A DNA stretch of 64,000 nucleotides, taken from Aselliscus stoliczkanus (taxonomy: Eukaryota; Chordata; Mammalia; Chiroptera; Hipposideridae). The position numbers were made by a program, and so were the translations under genes. The stretch is from positions 100,093,478 to 100,157,477 of the forward strand of contig CM066738.1 of assembly GCA_033961575.1 (NCBI GenBank), written 5' to 3'. Below the pieces are notes generated by a model. The model was not told the origin of the DNA and did no database searches. It was given only the letters and a program-made list of their open reading frames with translations. Below, piece by piece: positions 23,570-33,489 of this stretch. The stretch's first letter is position 1; the number at the start of each line of letters is the position of its first letter.

Positions 23570-24300
23570 TTTAGTTAAAATAAAAGAGAATATCTAGTAA
23601 TGATGCCAGGACAAGAAACAAACAATGCACTGGATTCTAATCAAAGGAATCGTGAGTCACTTGAATAACAATTATCATTTGTAGGCTGATGTCTTCTGTG
23701 GTTCTCTGAATAATAAATTCAAAGGATTGGCCAATCTTGTGATTTGGCATAACACACTGGGTGAGTATATTTTATGACTCAGTTCAATTTAAAGTTGATA
23801 CTACATATTAAGGAAACAAAACTAACATCTGTGTTCAGCTGAATTCTGTCAAATTACTCTTTCACTTCCATTGCAATCTGTTTGGCATGCTGCCTGTAAT
23901 TTTAAAGGTAATGACCATAAAACTAATATCACCTTAAATTCATAAGGTGCCTTTCTTCTAAAGCACTCATTAGTCTTCAATACCATGTTAAGTAGGCTTC
24001 TGCCATTGTCGAAAGTTAGGGTTTCATCACCTGGTTTAATCACCTTCACCTTGCAGAAAGGAAATGGAACAGGTTAAGATGTGCGGCCAAGAACACAGGG
24101 CCAGCTGGGGAAGGAGTCAAGTCCTGTCCTGCAGGCCTGGGACACCACCTACACAGCTAACAACAGTTACCCAGTCTCCACCAGGGGGGATTAGAAAGAC
24201 ACAGAAAGGCACCAAGAGCAAGCCCTCACTTCCTTCTTCCTATCTATTCTCGGGACTCCTTCCACATCTGACCCCGGGTCATCCTAGTTCTGTAAAGTTA
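23570..24300. other. Unassigned stretch
   Basis: No exon or RNA gene seen. A partial CTCF-like string 'ccaccaggggggat' lies at 24179-24192, outside any SINE I recognise. It departs from the CTCF core at its last bases. Confidence 0.35.
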
Positions 24301-24309
24301 GCAGAAGCA

Positions 24310-24314
24310 AATCT

Positions 24315-24359
<45 letters not shown>

Positions 24360-24412
24360 CTAATTTTTGCAAATCTCATACACACACATACACACCTAAT
24401 TTTTGCAACTCT

Positions 24413-24448
<36 letters not shown>
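24310..24448. repeat. Compound (CA)n minisatellite, three units
   Basis: Three tandem units, each made of 'ctcatacacacac...' followed by 'ctaatttttgcaa' or a variant. The CA parts differ greatly in length: long in unit 1, very short in unit 2, medium in unit 3. The unique linker is what shows duplication of a whole unit rather than three unrelated CA tracts. Confidence 0.9.
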
Positions 24449-24450
<2 letters not shown>

Positions 24451-24887
24451 ACTTTTCACAGTATGAAGGGTTCTTAGGGGGAAGTTGGCCAGAAAATAAG
24501 GGGAGAAAAAAACTGGAACAAATGTCTAGGATATTTTCTGATATGGAGAGTTACTTTCATCCCCTTTTCCCCCCGATAGATCAAGATACTTCACTGAAAA
24601 AAAGCTCACCTGGATGCTTTAAATACTATCTTGCCCGAAGGCAAGTGGACAACAACCAGACGGTTTCTCTAAGTCCTACTCCAGCCCTATCATTACCCGA
24701 TATGTTATTTTCCTTTCTCTCAAGGATTTTCAACAGTTTCTTCAAGTTAATTTCTTATCTATTAAATTGAGAGTAGAATCCATTGGCAGAAATTATATAA
24801 GATTTCAATATGCTGTGTATTGACCATACTCCTGATTTCAAGTCAAAGTTGAAAGTCAAATTGCATTGTCATTTAGGTTTTTGTTTT

Positions 24888-24911
24888 TTGTTTTTTTTTT
24901 GGGGGGGGGGA
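24888..24911. repeat. T-run joined directly to a G-run
   Basis: At least ten T followed at once by ten G. This may be a replication-prone or sequencing-prone site. Confidence 0.85.
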
Positions 24912-24944
24912 ATATGTGTGGACATATTTTAAATGCAAAGATTA

Positions 24945-25110
24945 CCTATACTAGGTTAACCAATAAATTGGTAATGGCTATTGCCTTTGGGAAGGGGGTA
25001 CTGGGGGCAGTTAGATTTACTTTACACTTTATATCCATCTGTAGCTTTTGAATGTTGTATCATTTGCATGTATTACTTATTCATAAAATTAAACTGAAAA
25101 ACAAACAAAA
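24945..25110 (+). repeat. L1M 3' UTR fragment
   Basis: 'ttgcctttgggaagggggta', 'tttacactttatatccatct' and 'gcatgtattacttattcata' followed by an A-rich tail resemble L1ME-type 3' ends. Diverged. Confidence 0.5.
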
Positions 25111-25294
25111 AATATGTGGAACATACTGAAACTTGGAAACTACTTTTGTTGGAGCCCTTCATCCAAAAATAACAATGATGAGTTCACATCTTGGTTTACC
25201 AGTGATGTTTTACCAACTGTAGAGCTTACGAGATGGATAGTGAGTTCTCCGAAGCAGGGAACGCTTTAAACTGGACCTTACATCTCTGTCTTGG

Positions 25295-25700
25295 CGTTAG
25301 TTATCTATTGCTGCATTACACAGTACTCCCAGATTTAGCAGTCTAAAACAGAAGTATGATCTCAGTTTTGGCAGCAGGGGTTCTAGGGATCAAGGGCTAC
25401 AGTCAAGGTGTCGGCCAGGGCTGCAGTCACCTGAGGTTCACCTGTCAAGGCTCTACTCCCACGTTCATTTCCTAGGCTCTTAGCAGGGTTCACGCTCATG
25501 GGCTATTGGCTGGAGGTCACCCTCAGTTCTCTGCCATATCCGTCTCTCCATTGGGCAGCTCATAATACAGCAGCTGGCTTCTCGCAGAGTAAGTCAAAGG
25601 AGGGTCTTTTTTGCACACTAGCCTTGGACATCCCATCCCTTTTGTCCTATTCTATTTTACTAGGTCCAGCCAGCACTCAAGGAGAGAGGATACCCAGAAA
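25295..25700. repeat. Ancient mammalian interspersed repeat (family name uncertain)
   Basis: 'gttatctattgctgcattac', 'aagtatgatctcagttttgg', 'gccagggctgcagtcacctg', 'tctccattgggcagctcata' and 'ccagccagcactcaaggaga' occur in a fixed order that I recognise from a common old repeat in mammals. I cannot assign the family name with confidence. The 99-aa open frame within it is not a gene. Confidence 0.55.
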
Positions 25701-25704
25701 CAGT

Positions 25705-26357
25705 AAAAGACACAAATTATATTTAAAGAGAATCCTGAGACATTTTATACCAAATTTGGTCAAGTCATTTGAGACAGCTTTTATGGAACAAGCATGAGAG
25801 GTCAAGTGGTAAAAGGAAAACTAGAGAGACACAACTCAAAACAGCATCAGGAAATGCAAAGCATGATAAGCACTGACAGACAGAGCTGGAGGGCTGCCAG
25901 AAGAGGCAAAACTAAAATTCAAAATTAATTGGAAACCAAAATTGGTATCAACTAGGGTCTGATGTGTTCACTTTTTTATTTTAGCACAACACAAAACATG
26001 GTGTTTCTATTTTACTTTTTTGGAATGATTAATGATCAATTCTTGTGTTATACAGTAAACAGAAATGAAATACTCAGGTATAACATTAAACCTTTTTTTT
26101 ACTAAGCTCATTGTTAATCGCTGCAGTATATAAATATTAGAGTTCAAAAGCTGAATAAATCAATTGACCTTGGAAGTCCACATTTCTGATCATCATATTT
26201 TACCACTATGAAACTCAAATTCACAGGTTTGTCTGTATATTCACAACTTGTCTCGGAGATACGAATAAATATACAGAATTAAAAAAAAATCTGTAGTTGG
26301 AGAGGGTAAAGCAAAACAAGATCTTTTTTATCCTTTACTCACTTAAGTAAATCCTTA
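25705..26357. other. Unassigned AT-rich stretch
   Basis: No gene or definite repeat. It ends at the target-site duplication of the next SINE. Confidence 0.4.
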
Positions 26358-26373
26358 AAAGGATTAAAAAATA

Positions 26374-26559
26374 GAGGAGGCCAGTTAGCTCAGGTGGTTA
26401 GAGCGCAGGCTCATAACACCAAGGTTGCCGGTTCGATTCCCACATGGGCCAAGCAGCTGCACCCTCCACAAGTAGATCGAAGACAGCTACTTGACTTGGA
26501 GCTGATGGGTCCTGGAAAAACACACTGTTCCCCAATAAAATTTCTTTAAACAAAAAAGG
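26374..26559 (+). mobile_element. tRNA-Ile-derived SINE, monomeric
   Basis: 'ccagttagctcaggtggtta' (A box), 'cataacaccaaggttgcc', 'ggttcgattcccacatgg' (B box), body 'acttgacttggagctgat', tail 'ctgttccccaataaaattt' with AATAAA and TTCTTT. A perfect 16-bp target-site duplication AAAGGATTAAAAAATA lies at 26358-26373 and 26560-26575. The intact promoter boxes and perfect duplication suggest a fairly recent insertion. Confidence 0.93.
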
Positions 26560-26579
26560 AAAGGATTAAAAAATATTCA

Positions 26580-27830
26580 ACTTGTCAATGTCTTTAAAAA
26601 ATCCTTTGAAAATGAAAATGTGTAAGTTCACAGTCACTCTGACCACCACTGAAGGTTTTATAGGATTCACTCTGTAAAAGGCTCCCTCTGGCCTGGCTCC
26701 CAAGTCATGCACAGCTGTAAGGAACATCCTGTTGTATGTTTACATATATTAACAGCATCGGGAATTTAACCATTAAAAGCCTCAGATCTTATCATACTGC
26801 TTAACTATGATAGGCTGGCTTCCTCAGGGCTGGGTTGGTGGGAGACCAAGAAAAAGAAAACTTCTCGAAAAATGGGGGGTGGGGGATCATAATTACATCT
26901 GAATGTGGATTTTCAATAGTTTGGAAATAGTCCTATTCAAGGCCAGAGAAATTATTTCATTTAAGTTCTCAGATACACTCGCCTAATCCTTACATTTTTC
27001 AATCCTTAAAAATCCCTTAATTGGCTTTAGCCAAAGGGGTTGCTTGATGAAATAACAGTGCACACAATATTTGAAAACACCTATTCTGTGAATGGTTTCA
27101 CCCTAAGAGAAGGAAAATGTGGTTTCACATTTCCTTTTCCCTTCCGTTTTCTAGCATGCCCACCCCTCCTCCTCACCCCAGCTGATTAGGAAATGATGTC
27201 TAAGTGGTCAAGAGTCCAGTCTCAGTAGCCATGTCCCTGACTCCATCACGATTTGGTCAGAAGACAACTTCCTTGTCCCAGGAATGCGTGTATGATGTCC
27301 ATGGTTGACCAACGCTGGCTGCTCAAATGGGGCTGTGTTTGTGTAAGCCAGCTGTTTAAAATCCATAAAAACAGACTTGAAGACCATTTACAGAACATAC
27401 GAGCAATCTCAAGAACACCAGAAAGTGGGCCTCAAATGGTCTATTCCAAACCACTTGGGGAACTACAGAGAAAGAAAAGGTACAGACACTAGTTTCCCCT
27501 TTCTCAGTCTCGCGAGGTGAATTCATAGCAGTAACTAGGTTACTGGTCTAGGCTGAAGTGTGAATAGGAATTTCTATTCTTGCCAATAAATGGGTTGCTT
27601 TGATCCTATTCTTCACTCTTTATTCTTGAGACTGTTCCACACCCAACTGGAGAGCTTTGCTGAGTTTTCGCAACACAACCACGTAGAAGAGAGCTCCCTA
27701 TTCTAGAGTTGTGTGGGTTGCTAGAGAAATTTTTACAAGAACCTGACGCTAACTAGCTAAGAGAGGATAAGGGAAGTTAAGTGCTGGGCCTGTATTTAGT
27801 CTGCCTGTGCCTTGGTGTCCCCATCTGTAA
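26580..27830. other. Unassigned stretch
   Basis: No exon or RNA gene is supported. A MIR-like scrap, 'gtccccatctgtaaagtggt', lies near 27817. Confidence 0.4.
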
Positions 27831-27834
27831 AGTG

Positions 27835-28120
27835 GTGATGAACGTATTCATTAAGTCATCAACGATATTGAATACCTGCTAGGTTATGGGTGTTCGGGAT
27901 GAATAAAATATGGTGACCCTCCCCTCACGGGGAGAGAAACTAACACAGATTATTACAGTTCAGTGGTAAGTGCCAGCAGAGGGTGGCAGGTCCCAGGTGA
28001 GGTGGAAGTGCAGGGAAACAGTGCCTAACCCCAGTCTGGGAAGAGCTTGAGGGGGCCTCCAGGCCAGAATGACCTTGCGGCTGAATGCAAACAATGAAGA
28101 ATTGTGTTCCCAGGGGAAAG
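27835..28120 (-). repeat. L2 LINE fragment, reverse
   Basis: 'attgaatacctgctaggtta' followed by 'gaccctcccctcacggggag' and 'cagattattacagttcagtg' matches the antisense 3' end of L2. Diverged. Confidence 0.55.
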
Positions 28121-28404
28121 GGCAGAAGGGGCAAAGGTGCCCTGGCCTCTCTTTAGAATTCTTGTGAAAATAAGATACCGAATGTGAAGGTGCTTTGTAA
28201 TCGGCAAACCACGGCACAGGTGTGAGCTATGAGGTTATTAAGTGACTTGATCGAGGCCACCCAAGGCTGATGCCTCACAAAATCCAGTCAGATGTCTTTG
28301 AGTTACATGTTCATTTCGATCCTTTCCCCTATATGTTTATAACTAGACATTTTCAGAAACCCTAGTGAATTTTGATACACCAAAAGATAGCACGTACCTT
28401 GCCT

Positions 28405-28535
28405 TGACTATGCATTAGAATCACCCCCAGAGGTGCCCTGGCTGGACACAGAATCTCTGAGTGGGGGCTCAGGTATCAGTATATTTGATGCTCCCCAGGT
28501 ATTTCTAACATGCAGCCAAGTTTGAGAACCCCATT
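28405..28535 (+). mobile_element. MER5A-type hAT-Charlie element
   Basis: 'actatgcattagaatcaccc', 'acacagaatctctgagtggg', 'caggtatttctaacatgcag' and 'ccaagtttgagaacc' follow MER5A order. Non-coding and ancient. Confidence 0.8.
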
Positions 28536-28539
28536 TGTT

Positions 28540-29260
28540 GCAAAGCCAGGAATGGACAGCACACTCCTACATATGGAAAATTCCTCAGTCACTCTGGTTT
28601 ATACATCTTAAAGAAGGATCCAGATAATGTGAGGTCCATCTGTTTGAATCTGGACTGTCATGTGGTTCTTTCAGGAAAGCAGATTTATCCTCTGAATGAT
28701 GATTGGCCTGGGCTAATATTAATCTATCTTTTTTGAAGATATACAGGCTGATAGGGAAGTTGGGGGATGCCCAGAAGTATGACAGGTGGCAGAGAACAGA
28801 CTGTCCAGATTAAAAATGCCCCGCAGCGAAACCATAAAACAGATAATGCGTAGATTACAGGGAAGACAGTGCACCTGGAAGATGCAGTCATGGATAAAAT
28901 GATATTTAGGTGGATTTCTGCTTAACAAAAGTACCAACATGCTTCTTGTGATCCTTTGAAACTGATGACAGACATGTAACAGGGTGGGCTCAAAACAATT
29001 CTCTTTTATGTTTCTAGTTCATTTAATAATATAGGAAGGCCTATGTAAAACAAGAACTTTAAAGATATCAAATATGCCTGGTAGATGCTGCCTAAAATGA
29101 AGCCATAAAATGCTTCTTTACGTGATGCACAAGACAAAGTCTAAAAGAAAATTAAGTATTGGAGAAAAGGCAAAAGTCACCTCCTCTACCACATATCAAA
29201 GGGCATGTGGTGACAGAGCTGTCATCCTTTCAACAATATCACTGGTCTTCCCCCTTCTCC
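28540..29260. other. Unassigned stretch
   Basis: No gene or definite repeat. The 73-aa minus-strand frame (28719-28940) has no domain. Confidence 0.35.
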
Positions 29261-29261
29261 G

Positions 29262-29412
29262 TGTCCTTGCTACTCAAAGTGAGGTGTGTAAACAAGCAGC
29301 ATGGAGAGCTTGTGAGAACTGGAAAACTTTACCACCCGCCACACCCAGAATCTACATATTAACAAGTTCCCCCCAAAGACTCACTTGCACATTAATGTTT
29401 GAGAAGCTACCC
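29262..29412 (+). mobile_element. MER5A-like hAT-Charlie element
   Basis: 'cttgctactcaaagtgaggt', 'gcagcatggagagcttgtga', 'acccagaatctacatattaa' and 'cattaatgtttgagaagcta' match MER5A order. Diverged. Confidence 0.65.
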
Positions 29413-29779
29413 ACTGGTCAACACGGTGGAAGTAGCCAAGTTCTGTCCATTGAGTCCATATGGGAGGCCAGGTTTTCTTTAGGGTCCACTTAATTTCAAG
29501 GGTTTCACCCACCCGAGCTGGAATCTTATGATTTCCAAAATCTGAGGAACCCCAAATCATCCTTCATGCTTGCCCTCCAATGTAACCCCTTCATGGGAAG
29601 CCTCCCAACCACCCCTAAACTGAGTTAGCAATTCCCTTCTCTGGGCTCCCACACCCTCACCACTTCAGGTTCATCTCCATTCTTCACTCACCCACCCAGG
29701 GAGCAACTACTCCCAGTAAGATTCTACTAACAGTGTCCAGACATCAAGCTTCAGCTATTCTGTCAGCCCCTGAGCTGGG

Positions 29780-30302
29780 GTGAGCAGGACAAGCATGGCC
29801 CCTCCTCAGGAAGCTTCCAGACTCATGGAGCAGTACACCGACAGTCTCACAAAGATATGAAGGGTGGCACTACATATAAAAGAGCAGAGGGCATTCCCGG
29901 GGAGAAACCTACTTTAATTAGGGTGGTCAGAGAACGCTCTGAGGAAATGACATTTGAGCTGAAAAGCAAAAGATCAGGGGGAGAGCTTTTCAGGCGAGAA
30001 AGCAACAGATGTGCAGTCCTGGGACAGGAAATGGCATGTCATGCTCCAGCAGCTGAAGCAGGAGAAGAATGGAGCTGCGGGGAGGAAGTGGAGGCCGGAG
30101 CAGGCTGGGCCTGAAATGAGATAAATGTTGTTATAACTGCAATGATGAGAGATTCTGCAGCTGGGTGTGGATGTGCTCCAGGATCGGATTGGCTGCTTTG
30201 GGTGGGAATGGAGATGCCAGTTAGGAAAGGGAGGGTGGTGTGGCCTGAACTAAGGGGATAGCAGGGGAGATGATCAGGTAGGTTCAAGCTCTTCTGAGGC
30301 AG
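29780..30302 (-). repeat. L2 LINE, reverse, first part (split by a SINE)
   Basis: Antisense L2 signatures: 'agaacgctctgaggaaatga', 'catttgagctgaaaagcaaa' and 'gtgggaatggagatgccagt'. The same L2 resumes at 30554 after the SINE. Confidence 0.7.
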
Positions 30303-30553
30303 GCCAGCAGTGTGGCTCAGTTGGTTAGAGCGCAGAGCGCATGCTCTTAACAACAAGGATGTCGGTTCTACTCCCACATGGGATGGTGGGCTGCACCTCT
30401 CTGCAACTAGATTGAAAGCGGCGGCTGGACTTGGAGCTGAGCTTGTGCCTCCTTCACAACTAAGATTGAAGAACAATAACTTGACTTGGAGCTGATGGGT
30501 CCTGGAAAAACACAGTGTTCCCCTTTCTTAATTCCCCAGCAAAAATCTTTAAA
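30303..30553 (+). mobile_element. tRNA-derived SINE inside L2
   Basis: 'gtgtggctcagttggttaga' (A box), 'gctcttaacaacaaggatgt', 'cggttctactcccacatggg' (B box, one change), two 'caactaagattgaa'-type body blocks, 'ttgacttggagctgatgggt', and a tail 'agcaaaaatctttaaa' in which the AATAAA is mutated and the TCTTT terminator-like end is kept. It divides an antisense L2. No clear target-site duplication. Confidence 0.88.
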
Positions 30554-30940
30554 GAAAGACCTTCAAGGCAGAAGCAACAACAGATCTGGACATAGACCGG
30601 AAATGGAGGTCAAGGAGGTGAAGTTTGGGAGAAAAGTGGGTCACGGTTCAAGGCTGAGTTTCTGGCTTCAGCACCACTAAGCACCAGCTAGAGAGGAGTC
30701 ATTTTCTAAACTGGTTGAGGGTTCAGTGCTGGGTGCGCTGTGTCTGGGGTGCTCTGGGGACACACAAATAGAGGTAACAGGCTGGTAGGGAGAGAAAGTT
30801 GGCTATGATGTACATTCAGCAGGAATTGGCACACGAATAGTATTTAAAGCCACAGAAATGGAGGTGATAGCCTCACAGAGTCAGAAGCTGTCTGGGACTC
30901 AGCCCTGAAGCACCCCAGCATTTGAAGATGATGCCTATGT
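30554..30940 (-). repeat. L2 LINE, reverse, second part
   Basis: 'ggtttgggagaaaagtgggt'-like and 'gtatttaaagccacagaaat' blocks, then 'actcagccctgaagcacccc', continue the L2 from the other side of the SINE. No coding potential. Confidence 0.6.
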
Positions 30941-30949
30941 GTGATTTAG

Positions 30950-31135
30950 AGCCACATTTCTCAGTGTTGGTGCTGCTGACATATTGGGTGCTGTGGGGGG
31001 CTGTCCTGCGCATTACAGGATGTTTAGCAGCACCCCTGGCCTCTACCATAAAATGCTAGCAGCACCTCCTGAGTTGTGACAACCTAAACTGTCCCCTGGA
31101 GGCCAAAACTGCCTCTGGTTGATTAGGGTAGAAAT
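30950..31135 (+). mobile_element. MER20-type hAT-Charlie element
   Basis: 'cagtgttggtgctgctgaca', 'ggctgtcctgcgcattacag', 'gatgtttagcagcacccctg' and 'cctcctgagttgtgacaacc' are characteristic of MER20. MER20 is non-autonomous. Some copies act as progesterone-responsive regulatory elements in placental mammals; nothing here shows that this copy does. Confidence 0.8.
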
Positions 31136-31139
31136 ATAC

Positions 31140-32140
31140 TTTTGCAAAATCTTTAATAAACCTGGTGCCTGTCTTCTACCTCAAAAAAATTCATAGCTGA
31201 TGCCAGGGTAGGAGTCCCACAAATCATTTCAACTTTCTCATGGTTTTGTGGACAAGCACCTAAAATTGATTGGATAAAACCAGCCCTAGTATTAAGCTTG
31301 ACTTTGCTCCATCTAATAGGAAACCTTTGTAGTTATACTAATCCCAAAATACTCTCGAGACCTTGAAAGCTCTTTATCTTTATTGTCCTTTGACAATAAC
31401 ATAAACCCAAACCAGAATAGTGAGAAAATATAGGTGTTAGCTGTTTTTCCCTTGTAAACAAATATTTTATACCTCAGAGTTATAGAATGGTCTAGAAATT
31501 TCTAAGAAAAAAAAAGACCTCTAATTCCTCTAACTGGGGCTAAAATATCACAAGAGTCCACTTTTCCCAAGTATGAGCTAACTAAAAATAATCCCTGGTA
31601 CTTTGTGCTACTTGCAAAGCATGGCAATATGCACCAAAAGTTGGTGCAAAAATCTTTAAAAATATCTATTTTCATTTATGACTATTTTACTAAGTATTTA
31701 GCTCCAAGAACTTGGTTATTGTTTTCTGGCATCTTCCCGAAAGAATGAAAGCCATAAAGCTTACTTGATCCGGCCATGGTGGGTTCTTTCTATCAGATAC
31801 AACCACCTTCTCTCACAGAATGGCTTTTAACATTGGCAGTTAAAGCCAGTGACTGTTAAGTGAGGAAAAAGGCATGCTTCTGACTTCACTGTTTAATAGG
31901 TAATTGTAGAACAGCTACTACAATTTAAGCACCAGGCTGGGGGTCGGGCTACATTAGAGAACCTTAAAAAGGTGCTCTTCTCACCAAGGTGTCAGCCTAA
32001 TCCAGACAGACAAGGGGAGTTCAGGAATAGTGAACCCCTGGGCCCACATCTGTCCTGCCTCTCACCTGCATAAGGTGAGGTCACTAAGGAATCCTGACAC
32101 ACCCTTCCCTGTGGTGGCTGGACACTGTTGGAATCCTATT
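31140..32140. other. Unassigned 1-kb stretch
   Basis: No exon, RNA gene or definite repeat. AT-rich, with only very short open frames. Confidence 0.4.
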
Positions 32141-32161
32141 CATCAAAAGCCTCTAGGCCAG

Positions 32162-32632
32162 GGCTGGCCAAGTGGCTCAGTTGGTTAGAATGTGAGCTCT
32201 GAGCAACAGGGTTCCCAGTTTGATTCCCACATGGGTCAGTGAGCTGCGCCATCCACAACTATTGGGTTGTTGGAAAACTCATGATGCATTTTTGCAACAA
32301 AAAACAGAACAAATACGTCATGACTTTTCTGACAACCCAATAGATTGAAGACGACTTGAGCTGAGCTGCCGCTGAGCTGCTGGTGGGCAGCCGGATGGCT
32401 CAGTTGGTTAGAGCGCGTGCTCTTAACAACAAGGTTGCCGGTTCGATGTGGGAGGGTGGACTGTGCCCCCGAAAACTAGATTGAAAACAGCGACTGGATT
32501 TGGAGCTGAGCTGCACCCTCCACAACTAAGATTGAAGGACAACAGCTTCACTTGGAGCTGCTGGGTCCTGGGAGAAACACACTACTCCCCAATAAAGTAA
32601 AACAAAACAAAACAAGACAAAAAAACAAAACC
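32162..32632 (+). mobile_element. Dimeric tRNA-derived SINE with an internal mariner MITE
   Basis: Two tRNA-like units in tandem: the first has 'gtggctcagttggttagaat' and 'gtttgattcccacatggg', the second has 'gatggctcagttggttagag' and 'ggttgccggttcgatgtg'. Then follow two body blocks and a tail 'actccccaataaagt' with A-rich repeats. A 17-bp target-site duplication (one mismatch) lies at 32145-32161 and 32633-32649. The right copy overlaps the first bases of a MER5A element. A 79-bp mariner-type MITE sits in the first unit at 32262-32340. Confidence 0.92.
32262..32340. mobile_element. 79-bp mariner MITE (MADE1-like size)
   Basis: Begins TTGGGTTGTTGGAAAA and ends TTTTCTGACAACCCAA. The first 30 bases and the reverse complement of the last 30 agree at 25 positions, leaving a spacer of about 19 bases. 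It is bounded on both sides by TA (32260-32261 and 32341-32342), the duplicated target of Tc1/mariner elements. Other SINE copies read 'caactagattgaa' at this point, so the empty site is known. It has no coding capacity and would need transposase from a full-length mariner elsewhere. The terminal repeat differs from that of the mariner remnant at 4735-5258. Confidence 0.92.
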
Positions 32633-32646
32633 AAAAACCTCTAGGC

Positions 32647-32806
32647 CAGTGGTTTTCAACCCGAAACAGACATTAGAGTCCCCTGGAAGCTGTGTTCAGA
32701 CCCAGACTGCTGGGTCCAACCCCTGGGTTTCTGACTAAGTTTCAGTGGGGCCCCCAGTTGTGCTAATGCTGCTGGTCTTGGTACCATACTTTGAAAACCA
32801 GTGTCT
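32647..32806 (+). mobile_element. MER5A-type hAT-Charlie element
   Basis: Starts 'cagtggttttcaacc', contains 'gagtcccctggaagctgtgt', 'ctgctgggtccaacccctgg', 'tgctaatgctgctggtcttg', and ends 'ctttgaaaaccagtg'. Both terminal inverted repeats are recognisable, so it is nearly full-length. The preceding SINE inserted at its left edge. Confidence 0.85.
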
Positions 32807-32809
32807 AGG

Positions 32810-33190
32810 CCACCACTAGTAATTGAGCCAAGTTAACTCAATAAATAAAAGCTAGCTACCATCTCTGAGATGGCACGATCCAAGTGGGGACAGATAGCCA
32901 CGGGAACAAAGGCATGGCCCCCTCACTATGACCTAGGATGGAGGGAAGGCGGGTGGTAAGGGTGAAGGATCAGAACATCTTCCAGGAGGAAGTAGCACCT
33001 GGTCAGCAGGTACACAGGGGAGGGGGAAGAGGCGGCGCAAAGACCCTGAGACAGAGGGAGCATGCTGTCCCAACAGAACTCTAGGTAAAAAGGGAAGTGA
33101 CATTTGATAGGCAAAGTTAGCAGAAGCAACTGCACCATTAACCTTAGGAATGAAAACATTCCTTCTACCGAAAACATTTTAATGATCAAA
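32810..33190. other. Unassigned stretch
   Basis: No definite repeat or gene. It carries a 98-aa minus-strand frame (32926-33222) with a leucine- and phenylalanine-rich middle and no known motif. Confidence 0.35.
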
Positions 33191-33192
33191 TA

Positions 33193-33485
33193 CGGTCGGC
33201 CCTCCGTATGCCTGGATTTCACACCCCTGAATTCAACAATCAGTGATCAAAAATATAGTTTTTAAAATCCCAAAAAGTACAAAAAACAAAAACTGAATTT
33301 GCCACGTGCCAGGCATTAACGCTGAATCTACTGGAATGAAATGAATGAAGTGACTTGTAGGCATACCCTGCTGAAGACTATATGCAAATACTACACCATT
33401 TTACACAGGGGACTTTGTGTCTACAAATGTTGGTATCCACAGAGGGTCCTGGAACCAATCCCATGCAGATAACGAGGCTCCACTG
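33193..33485 (+). mobile_element. TcMar-Tigger-type non-autonomous element (MER2/Tigger-like)
   Basis: Left end 'cggtcggccctccgtatgcc', right end 'gataacgaggctccactg'; the ends are imperfect inverted repeats. Internal 'tatatgcaaatactacacca' and 'cctggaaccaatcccatgca' match a widespread Tigger family in mammals. TA occurs immediately outside both ends (33191-33192, 33486-33487), as expected for pogo/Tigger insertion. No transposase frame. Confidence 0.85.
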
Positions 33486-33489
33486 TATT

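Noticed and set aside
21073..24448. CRISPR-like or telomere-like arrays
   Set aside because: The repeats are plain CA microsatellites; there are no direct repeats with unique spacers, and the DNA is clearly mammalian.
26376..26450. Functional tRNA-Ile gene
   Set aside because: The sequence is the head of a SINE: it lacks good acceptor-stem pairing, has a long body and tail and is flanked by a target-site duplication.
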